This document shows, piece after piece, positions 19,430 through 27,047 of a stretch of DNA of 64,000 nucleotides. The notes under the pieces were generated by a model. It was not told where the DNA came from and made no database searches. It worked only from the letters and a program-made list of their open reading frames with translations. Every line of letters begins with the position of its first letter. Position 1 is the first letter of the stretch. Position numbers and translations under genes: made by a program. Origin of the DNA: Acidobacteriota bacterium (GTDB taxonomy: Bacteria > Acidobacteriota > Terriglobia > Terriglobales > Acidobacteriaceae); contig JAJXYW010000055.1 in the NCBI GenBank assembly GCA_021780415.1, positions 11,333 through 75,332 on the forward strand, read 5' to 3'.

Positions 19430-19461
19430 AACGGCGAACGGAGGCTTCTCCGCTCGCCGTT
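19430..19461 (-). terminator. Intrinsic terminator after the small basic gene
   Basis: On the minus strand a 14-bp stem (AACGGCGAGCGGAG with CTCCGTTCGCCGTT, one G-U pair) encloses an AAGC loop and is followed by GTTCTTC. It lies 18 bases after the stop of the 51-residue gene. Confidence 0.75.
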
Positions 19462-19479
19462 GGGTGAGGATCGCGTGCG

Positions 19480-19635
19480 TTAGCGTTTGGACTGGCCGCG
19501 AGCTGCCTTCTTGATCTTGGCCTTGTTCTCGCCACGGGCTCCGGTGCGGGGAGCCTTGGGAGCAGCAGCTTTGCGTGCGGCGCGTTTGACCTTCTTGCGC
19601 TCGATTTTATCGGTGATGCTGGAGGTATCTGCCAT
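19480..19635 (-). CDS. Small basic protein, 51 residues
   Basis: An ATG at 19635 opens a 51-codon frame ending TAA at 19480. The product begins MADTSSITDKIERKKVKRAA and ends KIKKAARGQSKR. It is very rich in Lys, Arg and Ala, with no hydrophobic core, so nucleic-acid or ribosome binding is likely. No family was recognised. Support for a real gene is the independent terminator just downstream, the position 66 bases after uvrD on the same strand, and the non-shadow composition. The ribosome binding site is weak (AGAGAGAAG). Confidence 0.65.
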   Translation of the reverse strand: MADTSSITDKIERKKVKRAARKAAAPKAPRTGARGENKAKIKKAARGQSKR

Positions 19636-19701
19636 GCTGTGTCTTCTCTCTCTACTCGAATATGTGTTCGGCGCCGCCGGCCTACAGGCGAGCAGGCTCA
19701 G

Positions 19702-22578
19702 TTAGAGCCGTTCGAGCTGGGCGAACTTCTCGACCAGCTTCTTCATGCCGTGACTCCTAAATTGTACGGTAAGCTTGGCATCTTCGCCGTCTCCTTCTCG
19801 AGCGAAGATGATGCCTTCGCCATACTTCGGGTGGCGAACCCTCGCCCCTTTGCCGAGACCGGTACGGCCGGTGGGCGCAGAAACTTCCATGCGTGGCCTG
19901 GACGCGAAGCCCGCCGACGCACCTTTGCCGAAGGTTCCGCTTTTGCCGAAGAAGGCGGCGGTATTGTCCAGCGGGCCGCTGCCAGTGCCGCGTTTGACGG
20001 CGCCAAAACGCTGCGCTGCGTAGGATTTTGGACCGCTGCCGGTGTCCTGCGACTCGTCTTCGTAGGAGTAGTGGCGTTCGCTGCCGAAGTCGTCGCCGCC
20101 CGCGATGCGCTTGCTGCGCTGTGGATAGGGCGTTGCGTAGGCGCCGCCGTAGCTGGCGGGGGAGAGGTCTTCGATCAGCCGCGAGGGCACCTCTTCGAGG
20201 AAGCGCGAGGGCATCGAAGACTCGGGGCTGTCGTTGCCATAGCGGCGGCGATAGCGTGCGCGCGTCATGATGAGAGTGTCCATGGCGCGCGTCATGCCGA
20301 CGTAGCAGAGGCGGCGCTCCTCTTCCATCTGCGTTGGGTCTTGCAGCGTGCGCGAGTGCGGGAAGAGGCCTTCTTCCATTCCCGCCAGAAAGACCAGCGG
20401 AAACTCGAGCCCCTTCGCGGCGTGCAGGGTCATCAGCGTGACGCGAGCCTCGGCCGAGTAGGAGTCGGCATCGGAGACCAGCGCCGCGTGGTCGAGAAAT
20501 TCGGAGAGCGTTTCGCCGCGTGAGGTCGCGTCCTGCGCGGCGTTTGCGAGTTCCTTGAGATTCTCGATGCGGGAGAAGCTCTCCGGCGTGGCTTCGTCTT
20601 CGAGGGCACGAATGTAGCCGGAACGATCGTTGAGGAACTTGATGAGCTCAGGGAGGGTTGCGGGGCTGCCGGGTTTGCGGAAGGCACGTGCATCCGCCTC
20701 ATTGGCGGCGTCGTGATCACCCGCCTGGGCTGTGACGATGCGGTCGAGGCGCTCCTTCGCTGCGTCAAAGGCACTCTGTTTGAGCGGAACCGGGGCGAAG
20801 GGATTGATGCTGACGGCGGCGGCGGGCGGCTCTTCGATGTGCGCATTTTCCGGGGCGATCGTGCTGATCTCCTCGCTGGGGCCGAAGTCGAAGTCGAAGT
20901 TGAAGCTGGTGTCGAAGTCCGTGCCCGCGTCGTTGGCCGCGATGGAAAGTGGGGGCTGCTCGTCTGGTTGCTCGTTTGCGGCAAAGCCAAAGTCGAAGTT
21001 CGCGGCATTGTCGTCGGCAGACGGTCCAAGGCTGATGGTTGCGTCGTCGTCGAACTCGTTGCCAGTCAATATGTTGGCGTCGGCCTCGATAGCGACATCG
21101 CTGCTCAGGCTGGCGGCGAAGTCGGGGCCGAGCATCGCGCGGGCATCCTCGATGAGCTTGCGGAAGTTGCTGAGGGCAGCGAGCGCGCGGGCCGGGAGCA
21201 GCTTTTCATCGACGGCGCGGGCGATAGCGTCCCAGGAGCTCATTCCGGTGGTAAGCGCAATCCGCTCAAGGGTTTCCATGGTGGTTTTGCCGACGCCGCG
21301 CGGCGGAGAGTTCACCACGCGGCCCAGGGCGATGGAGTCGTGCGGGTTCTGCACCAGCTTGAGGTAGCTGAGGATGTCCTTGACCTCGGCGCGGTCGTAA
21401 AAGCTGAAGCCGCCGACCATGTGGTACTTGATTTGATAGCGGCGCAGAGCCTCTTCGACCAGTCGCGACTGCGAGTTGGTGCGGTAAAGAACGGCACAGC
21501 GCGGAGTTTCGGCCGGATTGTCGGTGCCGGCGGCGACGTCCCGGAAGTATTTGGCAATGCGGTCGGCGATGAAGAGGGCTTCGTTTTCGCCGTCAGGCGC
21601 CTCGTAGTAGCCGATGAGCGAGCCACCCTCGCGGGTGGTGAAGAGGTTTTTGCCCTTTCGCTGCGTGTTCTGGGCCACAACGGCGCTGGCGCCTTCGAGG
21701 ATGATCTGCGTGGAGCGGTAGTTCTGCTCCAGCCGGATGGTGCGGGCTTTAGGGAAATCCTTCTCAAACTCAAGGATATTGCGGATATCCGCGCCTCGCC
21801 AGGAGTAGATGGACTGATCTTCATCGCCGACGACGCAGACGTTGCCGTGTTTGCCGAGCAGCTTCATTAGCTCGTACTGGGGGCGGTTGGTGTCCTGATA
21901 TTCGTCGATTAAGAGGTATTTGTAGCGACGGTTGTAACGCTCACGGACCTCGCTGGAGGACTTCAACAGGCGCACGGTTTCGAGCAGTAAGTCGTCGAAA
22001 TCCAATGCGTTAGCCTTCGCCAGCTCCTTCTTGTAGATCTCGAAGATGTGGGCGATCTTCTCTTCCATGGGGTTGGTGCTGGCGAGAAAGTACTCCTGGG
22101 GGTCGATCATGTGGTTCTTGGCCCAGGAGATGCGGCCGAGGGCTACGCGGGGCTTAAGTGCTTTGTCGTCAAGAGATAGGCGCTTCAGGGCCTGTTTGAC
22201 GACGGCTTGCTGGTCGGTCTCGTCGTAGATGGCGAAGCTGCGGGTAAGTCCTGTATTGCCAACACGCAGGGCCTCGATATCGCGGCGGAGGACGCGCACG
22301 CAGAAGCTGTGGAAGGTGGCGATGGTGGGTTGCGCGAGGGTGCTGTGGCCGAGGATCTTTTCGACGCGCTCGCCCATCTCTTTGGCGGCCTTGTTGGTGA
22401 AGGTGACGGCCAGGATGTTGTCGGGGGAGACGCCGCGCTCTTCGATGAGGTACGCGATGCGGTGAGTGATGACGCGGGTTTTACCGCTTCCGGCGCCGGC
22501 GAGCAGAAGCACGGGGCCGTCCACGGCGAGGATTCCCTCGCGCTGCTGGGGGTTCATGTTTGCGAGTAGATCGGCCAC
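19702..22578 (-). CDS. UvrD/PcrA-type DNA helicase with large acidic insert
   Basis: A 958-residue superfamily 1A 3'-5' helicase for repair and replication-fork maintenance. Walker A GAGSGKT lies at residues 28-34, motif II DEYQD near 225, QSIYSWRGAD and EQNYRST follow, and the C-terminal Tudor-like RNA-polymerase-binding patch (GKGARVRHPKYGEGIIF) is intact. Residues about 483-628 are an insertion not found in B. subtilis PcrA: acidic, Asn/Asp/Phe-rich (FDFGF, FNFDFDFG) and probably disordered, placed between the NFRKLIEDAR helix and ELIKFLNDRSGY. Start GTG at 22578. The insert does not disturb any helicase motif, so activity is expected. Confidence 0.92.
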   Translation of the reverse strand: MADLLANMNPQQREGILAVDGPVLLLAGAGSGKTRVITHRIAYLIEERGVSPDNILAVTFTNKAAKEMGERVEKILGHSTLAQPTIATFHSFCVRVLRRDIEALRVGNTGLTRSFAIYDETDQQAVVKQALKRLSLDDKALKPRVALGRISWAKNHMIDPQEYFLASTNPMEEKIAHIFEIYKKELAKANALDFDDLLLETVRLLKSSSEVRERYNRRYKYLLIDEYQDTNRPQYELMKLLGKHGNVCVVGDEDQSIYSWRGADIRNILEFEKDFPKARTIRLEQNYRSTQIILEGASAVVAQNTQRKGKNLFTTREGGSLIGYYEAPDGENEALFIADRIAKYFRDVAAGTDNPAETPRCAVLYRTNSQSRLVEEALRRYQIKYHMVGGFSFYDRAEVKDILSYLKLVQNPHDSIALGRVVNSPPRGVGKTTMETLERIALTTGMSSWDAIARAVDEKLLPARALAALSNFRKLIEDARAMLGPDFAASLSSDVAIEADANILTGNEFDDDATISLGPSADDNAANFDFGFAANEQPDEQPPLSIAANDAGTDFDTSFNFDFDFGPSEEISTIAPENAHIEEPPAAAVSINPFAPVPLKQSAFDAAKERLDRIVTAQAGDHDAANEADARAFRKPGSPATLPELIKFLNDRSGYIRALEDEATPESFSRIENLKELANAAQDATSRGETLSEFLDHAALVSDADSYSAEARVTLMTLHAAKGLEFPLVFLAGMEEGLFPHSRTLQDPTQMEEERRLCYVGMTRAMDTLIMTRARYRRRYGNDSPESSMPSRFLEEVPSRLIEDLSPASYGGAYATPYPQRSKRIAGGDDFGSERHYSYEDESQDTGSGPKSYAAQRFGAVKRGTGSGPLDNTAAFFGKSGTFGKGASAGFASRPRMEVSAPTGRTGLGKGARVRHPKYGEGIIFAREGDGEDAKLTVQFRSHGMKKLVEKFAQLERL

Positions 22579-22760
22579 AGGCTCTATTCTATCGGGCTGG
22601 GGTGGAGGCGTTTTCCGCGTGAGTTTCAGAGCACTCTCAACGCAATGTTGGGCTGCGCGAGAACACTCTCAGCACGGTTCTGGGATGAGGGTGCTGCCGG
22701 CCTCTCGATTGCGCGGCAAAAGCGCTGCTCCGGTCGAGAGGTCAGCCTGGTCGCGACGGG

Positions 22761-23606
22761 TCAGGCGCGGGGTTGGTTGCGTTCGTGCCAGAGGATCTGA
22801 CGGAGGATGCCCATCAGGGTTTCGGCCTGGCGGTGGGTCATGCCCTCGCGGTGGGAGGCGCCGAGCTGCTGGATGAGCTGGCGGACCAGCGGCTCGGAGG
22901 CGTTGGCCGGGAAGCGACGGGTGTAGCCGGTGGCGTGGAGGACGTCGAGGAGGAGTTGGGTGAGGCGCTCGCGGTCTTCGGCGGTGGAGAGGGCTTCGTG
23001 GAGGGGTGGAATTTCGATGGAGGATTCGAGGCCGCCACGGGTGAGATCGTAGAGGCAGACGGCGACGGATTGGCCGAGGTTCATGGAGAGGTGGCGCTCA
23101 CCCTCCGGGGCATACATGGGGATGGTGGTGAGGAGCGTGGCGTGGGAGAGCTGGTCGTTCGTGAGGCCGGTCTTTTCGGAGCCGAAGAGCAGAGCGACTC
23201 TGGTGAGTTGCTGGGGATTGTCGCCAGCCGATGTCTCAGTGGTGAGGGATGGGGCATCCGGAGTGTTCATGGCGGCGAGGATGAGGGGGGTGGCCTGCTG
23301 CAGAGGGAGGATGGGGTGCTTGAGCTGGCGCTCGCCGATGGCGGTGGTGGCGACGATGAGGGTGCAGTCGGCGATGGCGGCGGCGAGGGTATCGAAGCGG
23401 CGGGCATTGCGCATGACGTCGGCGGCGGCGACGGCGGACTTGGCTTCGAGTTGCGCGGCTTCAAATGGCGCGGCGAAGTCGTTGGCGATGCGGAGGTCGG
23501 AGAAGCCGAAGTCCTGCATGGCGCGTGCCGCTGCGCCGATGTTCGAGGGGTTGCGCGCGCCGACGAGGACGATACTGAGGCGGGAGCGGGCGGCGGTGGA
23601 GACCAT
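22761..23606 (-). CDS. trmJ: tRNA/rRNA methyltransferase of the TrmJ (SpoU/TrmH) family
   Basis: A 281-residue SPOUT enzyme. The three family motifs are clear: VLVGARNPSNIGAAARAM (motif 1), LLFGSEKTGLTNDQL (motif 2) and LSMNLGQSVAVCLYDL (motif 3, knot). This set is typical of TrmJ, which makes 2'-O-methylcytidine/uridine at tRNA position 32. The C-terminal 80 residues form the helical extension that TrmJ uses for tRNA binding. It is the last gene on the G-rich side of the composition switch. The TrmJ name is by motif similarity; another SpoU-class specificity is possible. Confidence 0.85.
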   Translation of the reverse strand: MVSTAARSRLSIVLVGARNPSNIGAAARAMQDFGFSDLRIANDFAAPFEAAQLEAKSAVAAADVMRNARRFDTLAAAIADCTLIVATTAIGERQLKHPILPLQQATPLILAAMNTPDAPSLTTETSAGDNPQQLTRVALLFGSEKTGLTNDQLSHATLLTTIPMYAPEGERHLSMNLGQSVAVCLYDLTRGGLESSIEIPPLHEALSTAEDRERLTQLLLDVLHATGYTRRFPANASEPLVRQLIQQLGASHREGMTHRQAETLMGILRQILWHERNQPRA

Positions 23607-23785
23607 AAAGCAGAGTGTAGAGGATTGAAGGCAGAGGATCGTGAGAATCGCGGCGTGGGTCGGGGCTCACGTTGTCATTCAGGGCTCAGCGAAGAGCCCC
23701 GGTAGTTGCCCTGGCCCACGGAACACATCCCCGCGGCTCCCGTGCATTTATAGTCATCCTGTAGCCTCGGGAGACCAGCATCCCC
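23607..23785. other. Intergenic composition switch point with a repeat remnant
   Basis: No gene. Plus-strand G excess ends here and C excess begins (see findings). The stretch contains GTCATTCAGGGCTCAGCGAA continuing GAGCCCC (23676-23702), a relative of the GHPERSEG repeat, and a purine-rich GTGTAGAGGATTGAAGG segment next to the trmJ start. No recognisable dif sequence was found by eye. Confidence 0.5.
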
Positions 23786-24916
23786 ATGCAGCGCAAGCGC
23801 ATCATCCTGGTGATCATCGCAGTGGTCGTTGTCCTTGCCGCGATCCTCGCCTACGTCCTCTCGCACCGCGCCACCCCACTCGCCTACTCGGGCACCATCG
23901 AGACCCGCGAGATCCAGATCGGCTCCAAGATCGGCGGCCGCGTCACCGCCGTCTTCGTCGAGGAGGGCCAGCGCATCTCCGCCAACGCCCCGCTGGTCAC
24001 GTTCGACGCGCCCGAGTTGCAGGCCCAGCGCGATCAGGCTGCGGCCACCGTCCTCCAGGCCCAGGCCGACTACAACCGCCTCCAGCGCGGCAACCGTCCC
24101 CAGGAGATCGCCCAGGCCGACGCCACCCTCCGCGAAAACAAGGCCCTCTACGACGAAGCCCTCAACGGCCCCCGCCCGCAGGACATCGCCCAGGCCCGCG
24201 CCGACTACGCCGCCGCCCGCGCCAACTCCCTTGATGCCGCCGCGACCTACGAACGCATGAAGCCGCTGGCCGCAAAAGACATCATCTCCCGGCAGCAGTT
24301 CGACTCCTACACCGCCCAGCGCGACAACACCGCCCAGCTCGCCAGATCCGCCCGCGAGCACCTCGCCCTGCTCAAAGCCGGCACCCGTGCCGAAGACATT
24401 CAGGCCGCACGCAACCGCTATCAGCAGGCCCTCGCCGCCGACAAGCTCATGCACCAGGGCTTCCGCCGCCAGGACATCCTCGCCGGCAAAGGCCGCCTCG
24501 CCCAGGCCCTCGCCCATGTCGCCGAGCTCGACGCCAGCCTCCGCGAAGCCCACCTCGTCTCCCCCGCCAACGCCACCGTCGAGACCGTCAGCGTCCGCCC
24601 CGGCGACCTCGTCCCGGCCAACCAGATCGTCATCACCCTGCTCGAATCGTCGCAGCTCTGGGTCAAGGTCTACGTACCCGAAACCGACCTCAGCCGCCTG
24701 AAGGTCGGCCAGGCCGCCACCGTCACGGTTGACTCCCTTGGCGGCCGCCACTTCACCGGTTCCATCCAGGAGATCGCCTCCGCAGCCGAGTTCCTCCCCC
24801 GCAACGTACAGACCCGCGACGACCGCGAGCACGAAGTCTTCGGCGTCAAGGTCCACGTCGACAACCCTGACGACATCCTCAAATCCGGCATGGCCGCCAC
24901 GGTAACCCTGAAATGA
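23786..24916 (+). CDS. HlyD-family periplasmic adaptor (YbhG-like)
   Basis: A 376-residue membrane-fusion protein with one N-terminal membrane anchor (RIILVIIAVVVVLAAILAYV), a split lipoyl/barrel-sandwich domain (IGGRVTAVFVEEGQRI and SPANATVETVSVRPGDLV) and a long alpha-hairpin (about residues 80-250) with repeated RPQEIAQA/RPQDIAQA motifs. It should link the ABC exporter encoded next door to an outer-membrane channel. The stop overlaps the next ATG (ATGA). The gene order adaptor-ATPase-permease matches the ybhGFSR type of drug or envelope-stress exporter. Confidence 0.88.
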   Translation: MQRKRIILVIIAVVVVLAAILAYVLSHRATPLAYSGTIETREIQIGSKIGGRVTAVFVEEGQRISANAPLVTFDAPELQAQRDQAAATVLQAQADYNRLQRGNRPQEIAQADATLRENKALYDEALNGPRPQDIAQARADYAAARANSLDAAATYERMKPLAAKDIISRQQFDSYTAQRDNTAQLARSAREHLALLKAGTRAEDIQAARNRYQQALAADKLMHQGFRRQDILAGKGRLAQALAHVAELDASLREAHLVSPANATVETVSVRPGDLVPANQIVITLLESSQLWVKVYVPETDLSRLKVGQAATVTVDSLGGRHFTGSIQEIASAAEFLPRNVQTRDDREHEVFGVKVHVDNPDDILKSGMAATVTLK

Positions 24917-25851
24917 GCGGCACCGACGCTGTCATCGACGCCCGGCACCTCACCATCCGCTTCGGCGCCGTCACCGCCGTCGATGATGTGAGCTTCCACC
25001 TCGATCGCGGCGAGCTCTTCGGCTTCCTCGGCCCCAACGGCTCGGGGAAAACGACCATCATCCGCGCCCTCTGCGGCCTCATCCCGCTCACCTCCGGCGA
25101 CGCCACCATCCTCGGCATGGACGTCCGCCAGCACGCCCCCGACATCAAGCAGCACGTCGGCTACATGTCCCAGAAGTTCGGCCTCTACGAAGACCTCACC
25201 GTCCAGGAGAACCTCAACTTCTACGCTGCCGCCTACGGCCTCTCCACCGCCGCCGCCCGCGCCCGCATCGCCGAACTCCTCGACCTCACCAGCCTCCATC
25301 CCTACTTCACCCGCCGCGTCTCGCAACTCTCCGGCGGCTGGAAGCAGCGCCTCGCCCTCGCCTGCGCCATCATTCACTCGCCTGAGGTCGTCTTCCTCGA
25401 CGAACCCACCGCCGGCATCGACCCCGTCGCCCGCCGCTCCCTCTGGGACCTCTTCTTCCAGCTCGCGGGCCAGGGCGTCACCTTCTTCGTCACCACGCAT
25501 TACATGGACGAGGCCGAGCGCTGCGGCCGCCTCGGCTACATCTACATGTCCAAACTCATCGCCCTCGGCTCCGTCGCCGACCTCCAGCAGCTACCCGACG
25601 CCAACCCTCCCAACACCTCCCGCCTCGAAGTCGAGTCCCCTCAGGTCTCCGTCCTGCTCGCCCAGCTCCGCCAGTTCCCCGGCGTCCGCGAGGCCACCAT
25701 CTTCGGCCGCTCCATCCACGCACTCGTAGAAACCCCCGCCATCGACAACCTCCGCGCCGCCTTCCCCCAACTCACCCTCCGCACCATCCAGCCCTCGCTC
25801 GAAGACATCTTCGTCACCCTCACCCTGCACATCATGGGTGAGCAAAAATGA
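24913..25851 (+). CDS. ABC transporter ATP-binding protein
   Basis: A 312-residue nucleotide-binding subunit with Walker A GPNGSGKTT, Q-loop YMSQKFGLYEDLT, signature LSGGWKQRLALA (a WKQ variant of LSGGQ), Walker B VVFLDEPTAGID and the switch His in TTHYMDEAERC. It energises the ABC-2 permease encoded just downstream. ATGA overlaps join it to both neighbours, so the three proteins are made in step. Export substrate unknown; multidrug export is plausible from the YbhGFSR-like layout. Confidence 0.9.
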   Translation: MSGTDAVIDARHLTIRFGAVTAVDDVSFHLDRGELFGFLGPNGSGKTTIIRALCGLIPLTSGDATILGMDVRQHAPDIKQHVGYMSQKFGLYEDLTVQENLNFYAAAYGLSTAAARARIAELLDLTSLHPYFTRRVSQLSGGWKQRLALACAIIHSPEVVFLDEPTAGIDPVARRSLWDLFFQLAGQGVTFFVTTHYMDEAERCGRLGYIYMSKLIALGSVADLQQLPDANPPNTSRLEVESPQVSVLLAQLRQFPGVREATIFGRSIHALVETPAIDNLRAAFPQLTLRTIQPSLEDIFVTLTLHIMGEQK

Positions 25852-26993
25852 CGCTGCCCACCTCAACTCCGGCTTCGCGCCACAGCAGGATCTTCGGCCT
25901 TCGCCCCGTCGCACGCAAGGAGTTCACGCACATCCTGCGCGACCCCACCACGCTCTTCTTCGCGCTGCTGATCCCCATCATCCAACTCTTCCTCTTCGGC
26001 TACGCAGTCGACACCAACGTTCGCCAGGTTCCCACCGTCATCTTCGACGAATCCCACACCCAGGAGAGCCGCAGCCTCATCCAGGCCTTCGCCGCCTCCG
26101 ACATCTTCAAGGTCACCACGTACGTTGAATCGGCTCCGGCCATGTACGCGACCATGCGCTCCGGCCGCGCCCGCGTCGCCATCCGCATCCCCACCGACTA
26201 CGCCCGCAACCTCCAGCAGGGCACCACCGCCAGCGTCCTCGTTCTGGTCGACGGCTCCGACTCCTCGGTCGCAGGCATCGCCGTCGACGCCTCCACCGGC
26301 GTCGCCCTCGAGCAGTCCCTCGCCCGCATCCCCGGCCTCACCGCCCAGCCCATCGAGGTCCGCCCCTCGGTCCTCTACAACCCCGCCACCCGCTCGGCCA
26401 ACTTCTTCATCCCCGGCCTCATCGCCGTCCTTCTCCAGACCATGACCATCCTGCTCATCGCCCTCTCGCTGGTCCGCGAGCGCGAGCGCGGCACCCTCGA
26501 GCAGCTCACCATGACCCCCATCGCGCCCCTCGGCCTCATGCTCGGCAAGATGATCCCCTACGGCGCGCTCGCCTTCGGAGAGCTCTGCCTCATCCTCACC
26601 ATCATGCGCGTCATCTTCCAGGTGCCCATCCACGGCAGCGTCTTCGTGCTGCTGCTCCTGTCGCTTCCCTTCCTGCTCACGGTCCTCGGCCTCGGCCTCA
26701 TCATCTCCACCCGCGCCCACACCCAGGCCGAAGCCTTCCAGCTCTCCATGGGCACCATCCTGCCCTCGGTCTTCCTTTCCGGCTACATCTTCCAGATCTC
26801 CACCATGCCCGGCTTCTTCCGCGCCATCAGCGCCGTCATCCCGGCGCGGTACTATATCGAGATCATCCGCGGCATCGTCCTGCGCGGCTCCAGCTTCACC
26901 GACCTCTGGCGCAACGCCCTCATCCTCACCCTGATGGGCACCGCCGCCATCCTGCTGGCCGCCCGCGCCTTCGTCAAGCAAAGCACCGTCTAG
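25848..26993 (+). CDS. ABC-2 type transporter permease (YbhS/YbhR-like)
   Basis: A 381-residue inner-membrane permease with one N-terminal helix (TTLFFALLIPIIQLFLFGYA), a large periplasmic domain of about 150 residues (VFDESHTQESR onward) and five C-terminal helices including RERERGTLEQLTMTPI, the family coupling motif. Only one permease gene is present where ybhS/ybhR has two, so a homodimer is expected. ATGA overlap with the ATPase gene. No terminator is evident in the 54 bases before the methyltransferase gene. Confidence 0.88.
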   Translation: MTLPTSTPASRHSRIFGLRPVARKEFTHILRDPTTLFFALLIPIIQLFLFGYAVDTNVRQVPTVIFDESHTQESRSLIQAFAASDIFKVTTYVESAPAMYATMRSGRARVAIRIPTDYARNLQQGTTASVLVLVDGSDSSVAGIAVDASTGVALEQSLARIPGLTAQPIEVRPSVLYNPATRSANFFIPGLIAVLLQTMTILLIALSLVRERERGTLEQLTMTPIAPLGLMLGKMIPYGALAFGELCLILTIMRVIFQVPIHGSVFVLLLLSLPFLLTVLGLGLIISTRAHTQAEAFQLSMGTILPSVFLSGYIFQISTMPGFFRAISAVIPARYYIEIIRGIVLRGSSFTDLWRNALILTLMGTAAILLAARAFVKQSTV

Positions 26994-27047
26994 CCCCACC
27001 CCGCCCCAAATCCCGCTGGCAGTTCTTCCCCCGCACACCCCGCCAGG

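Noticed and set aside
23607..23785. dif site at the skew switch
   Set aside because: No sequence like the two 11-bp XerC/XerD arms was found by eye here or elsewhere in the window.
23786..26993. Long minus-strand frames (393 and 391 codons) opposite the exporter operon
   Set aside because: Gly/Asp/Glu/Ala-rich mirror frames of C-rich coding sequence.
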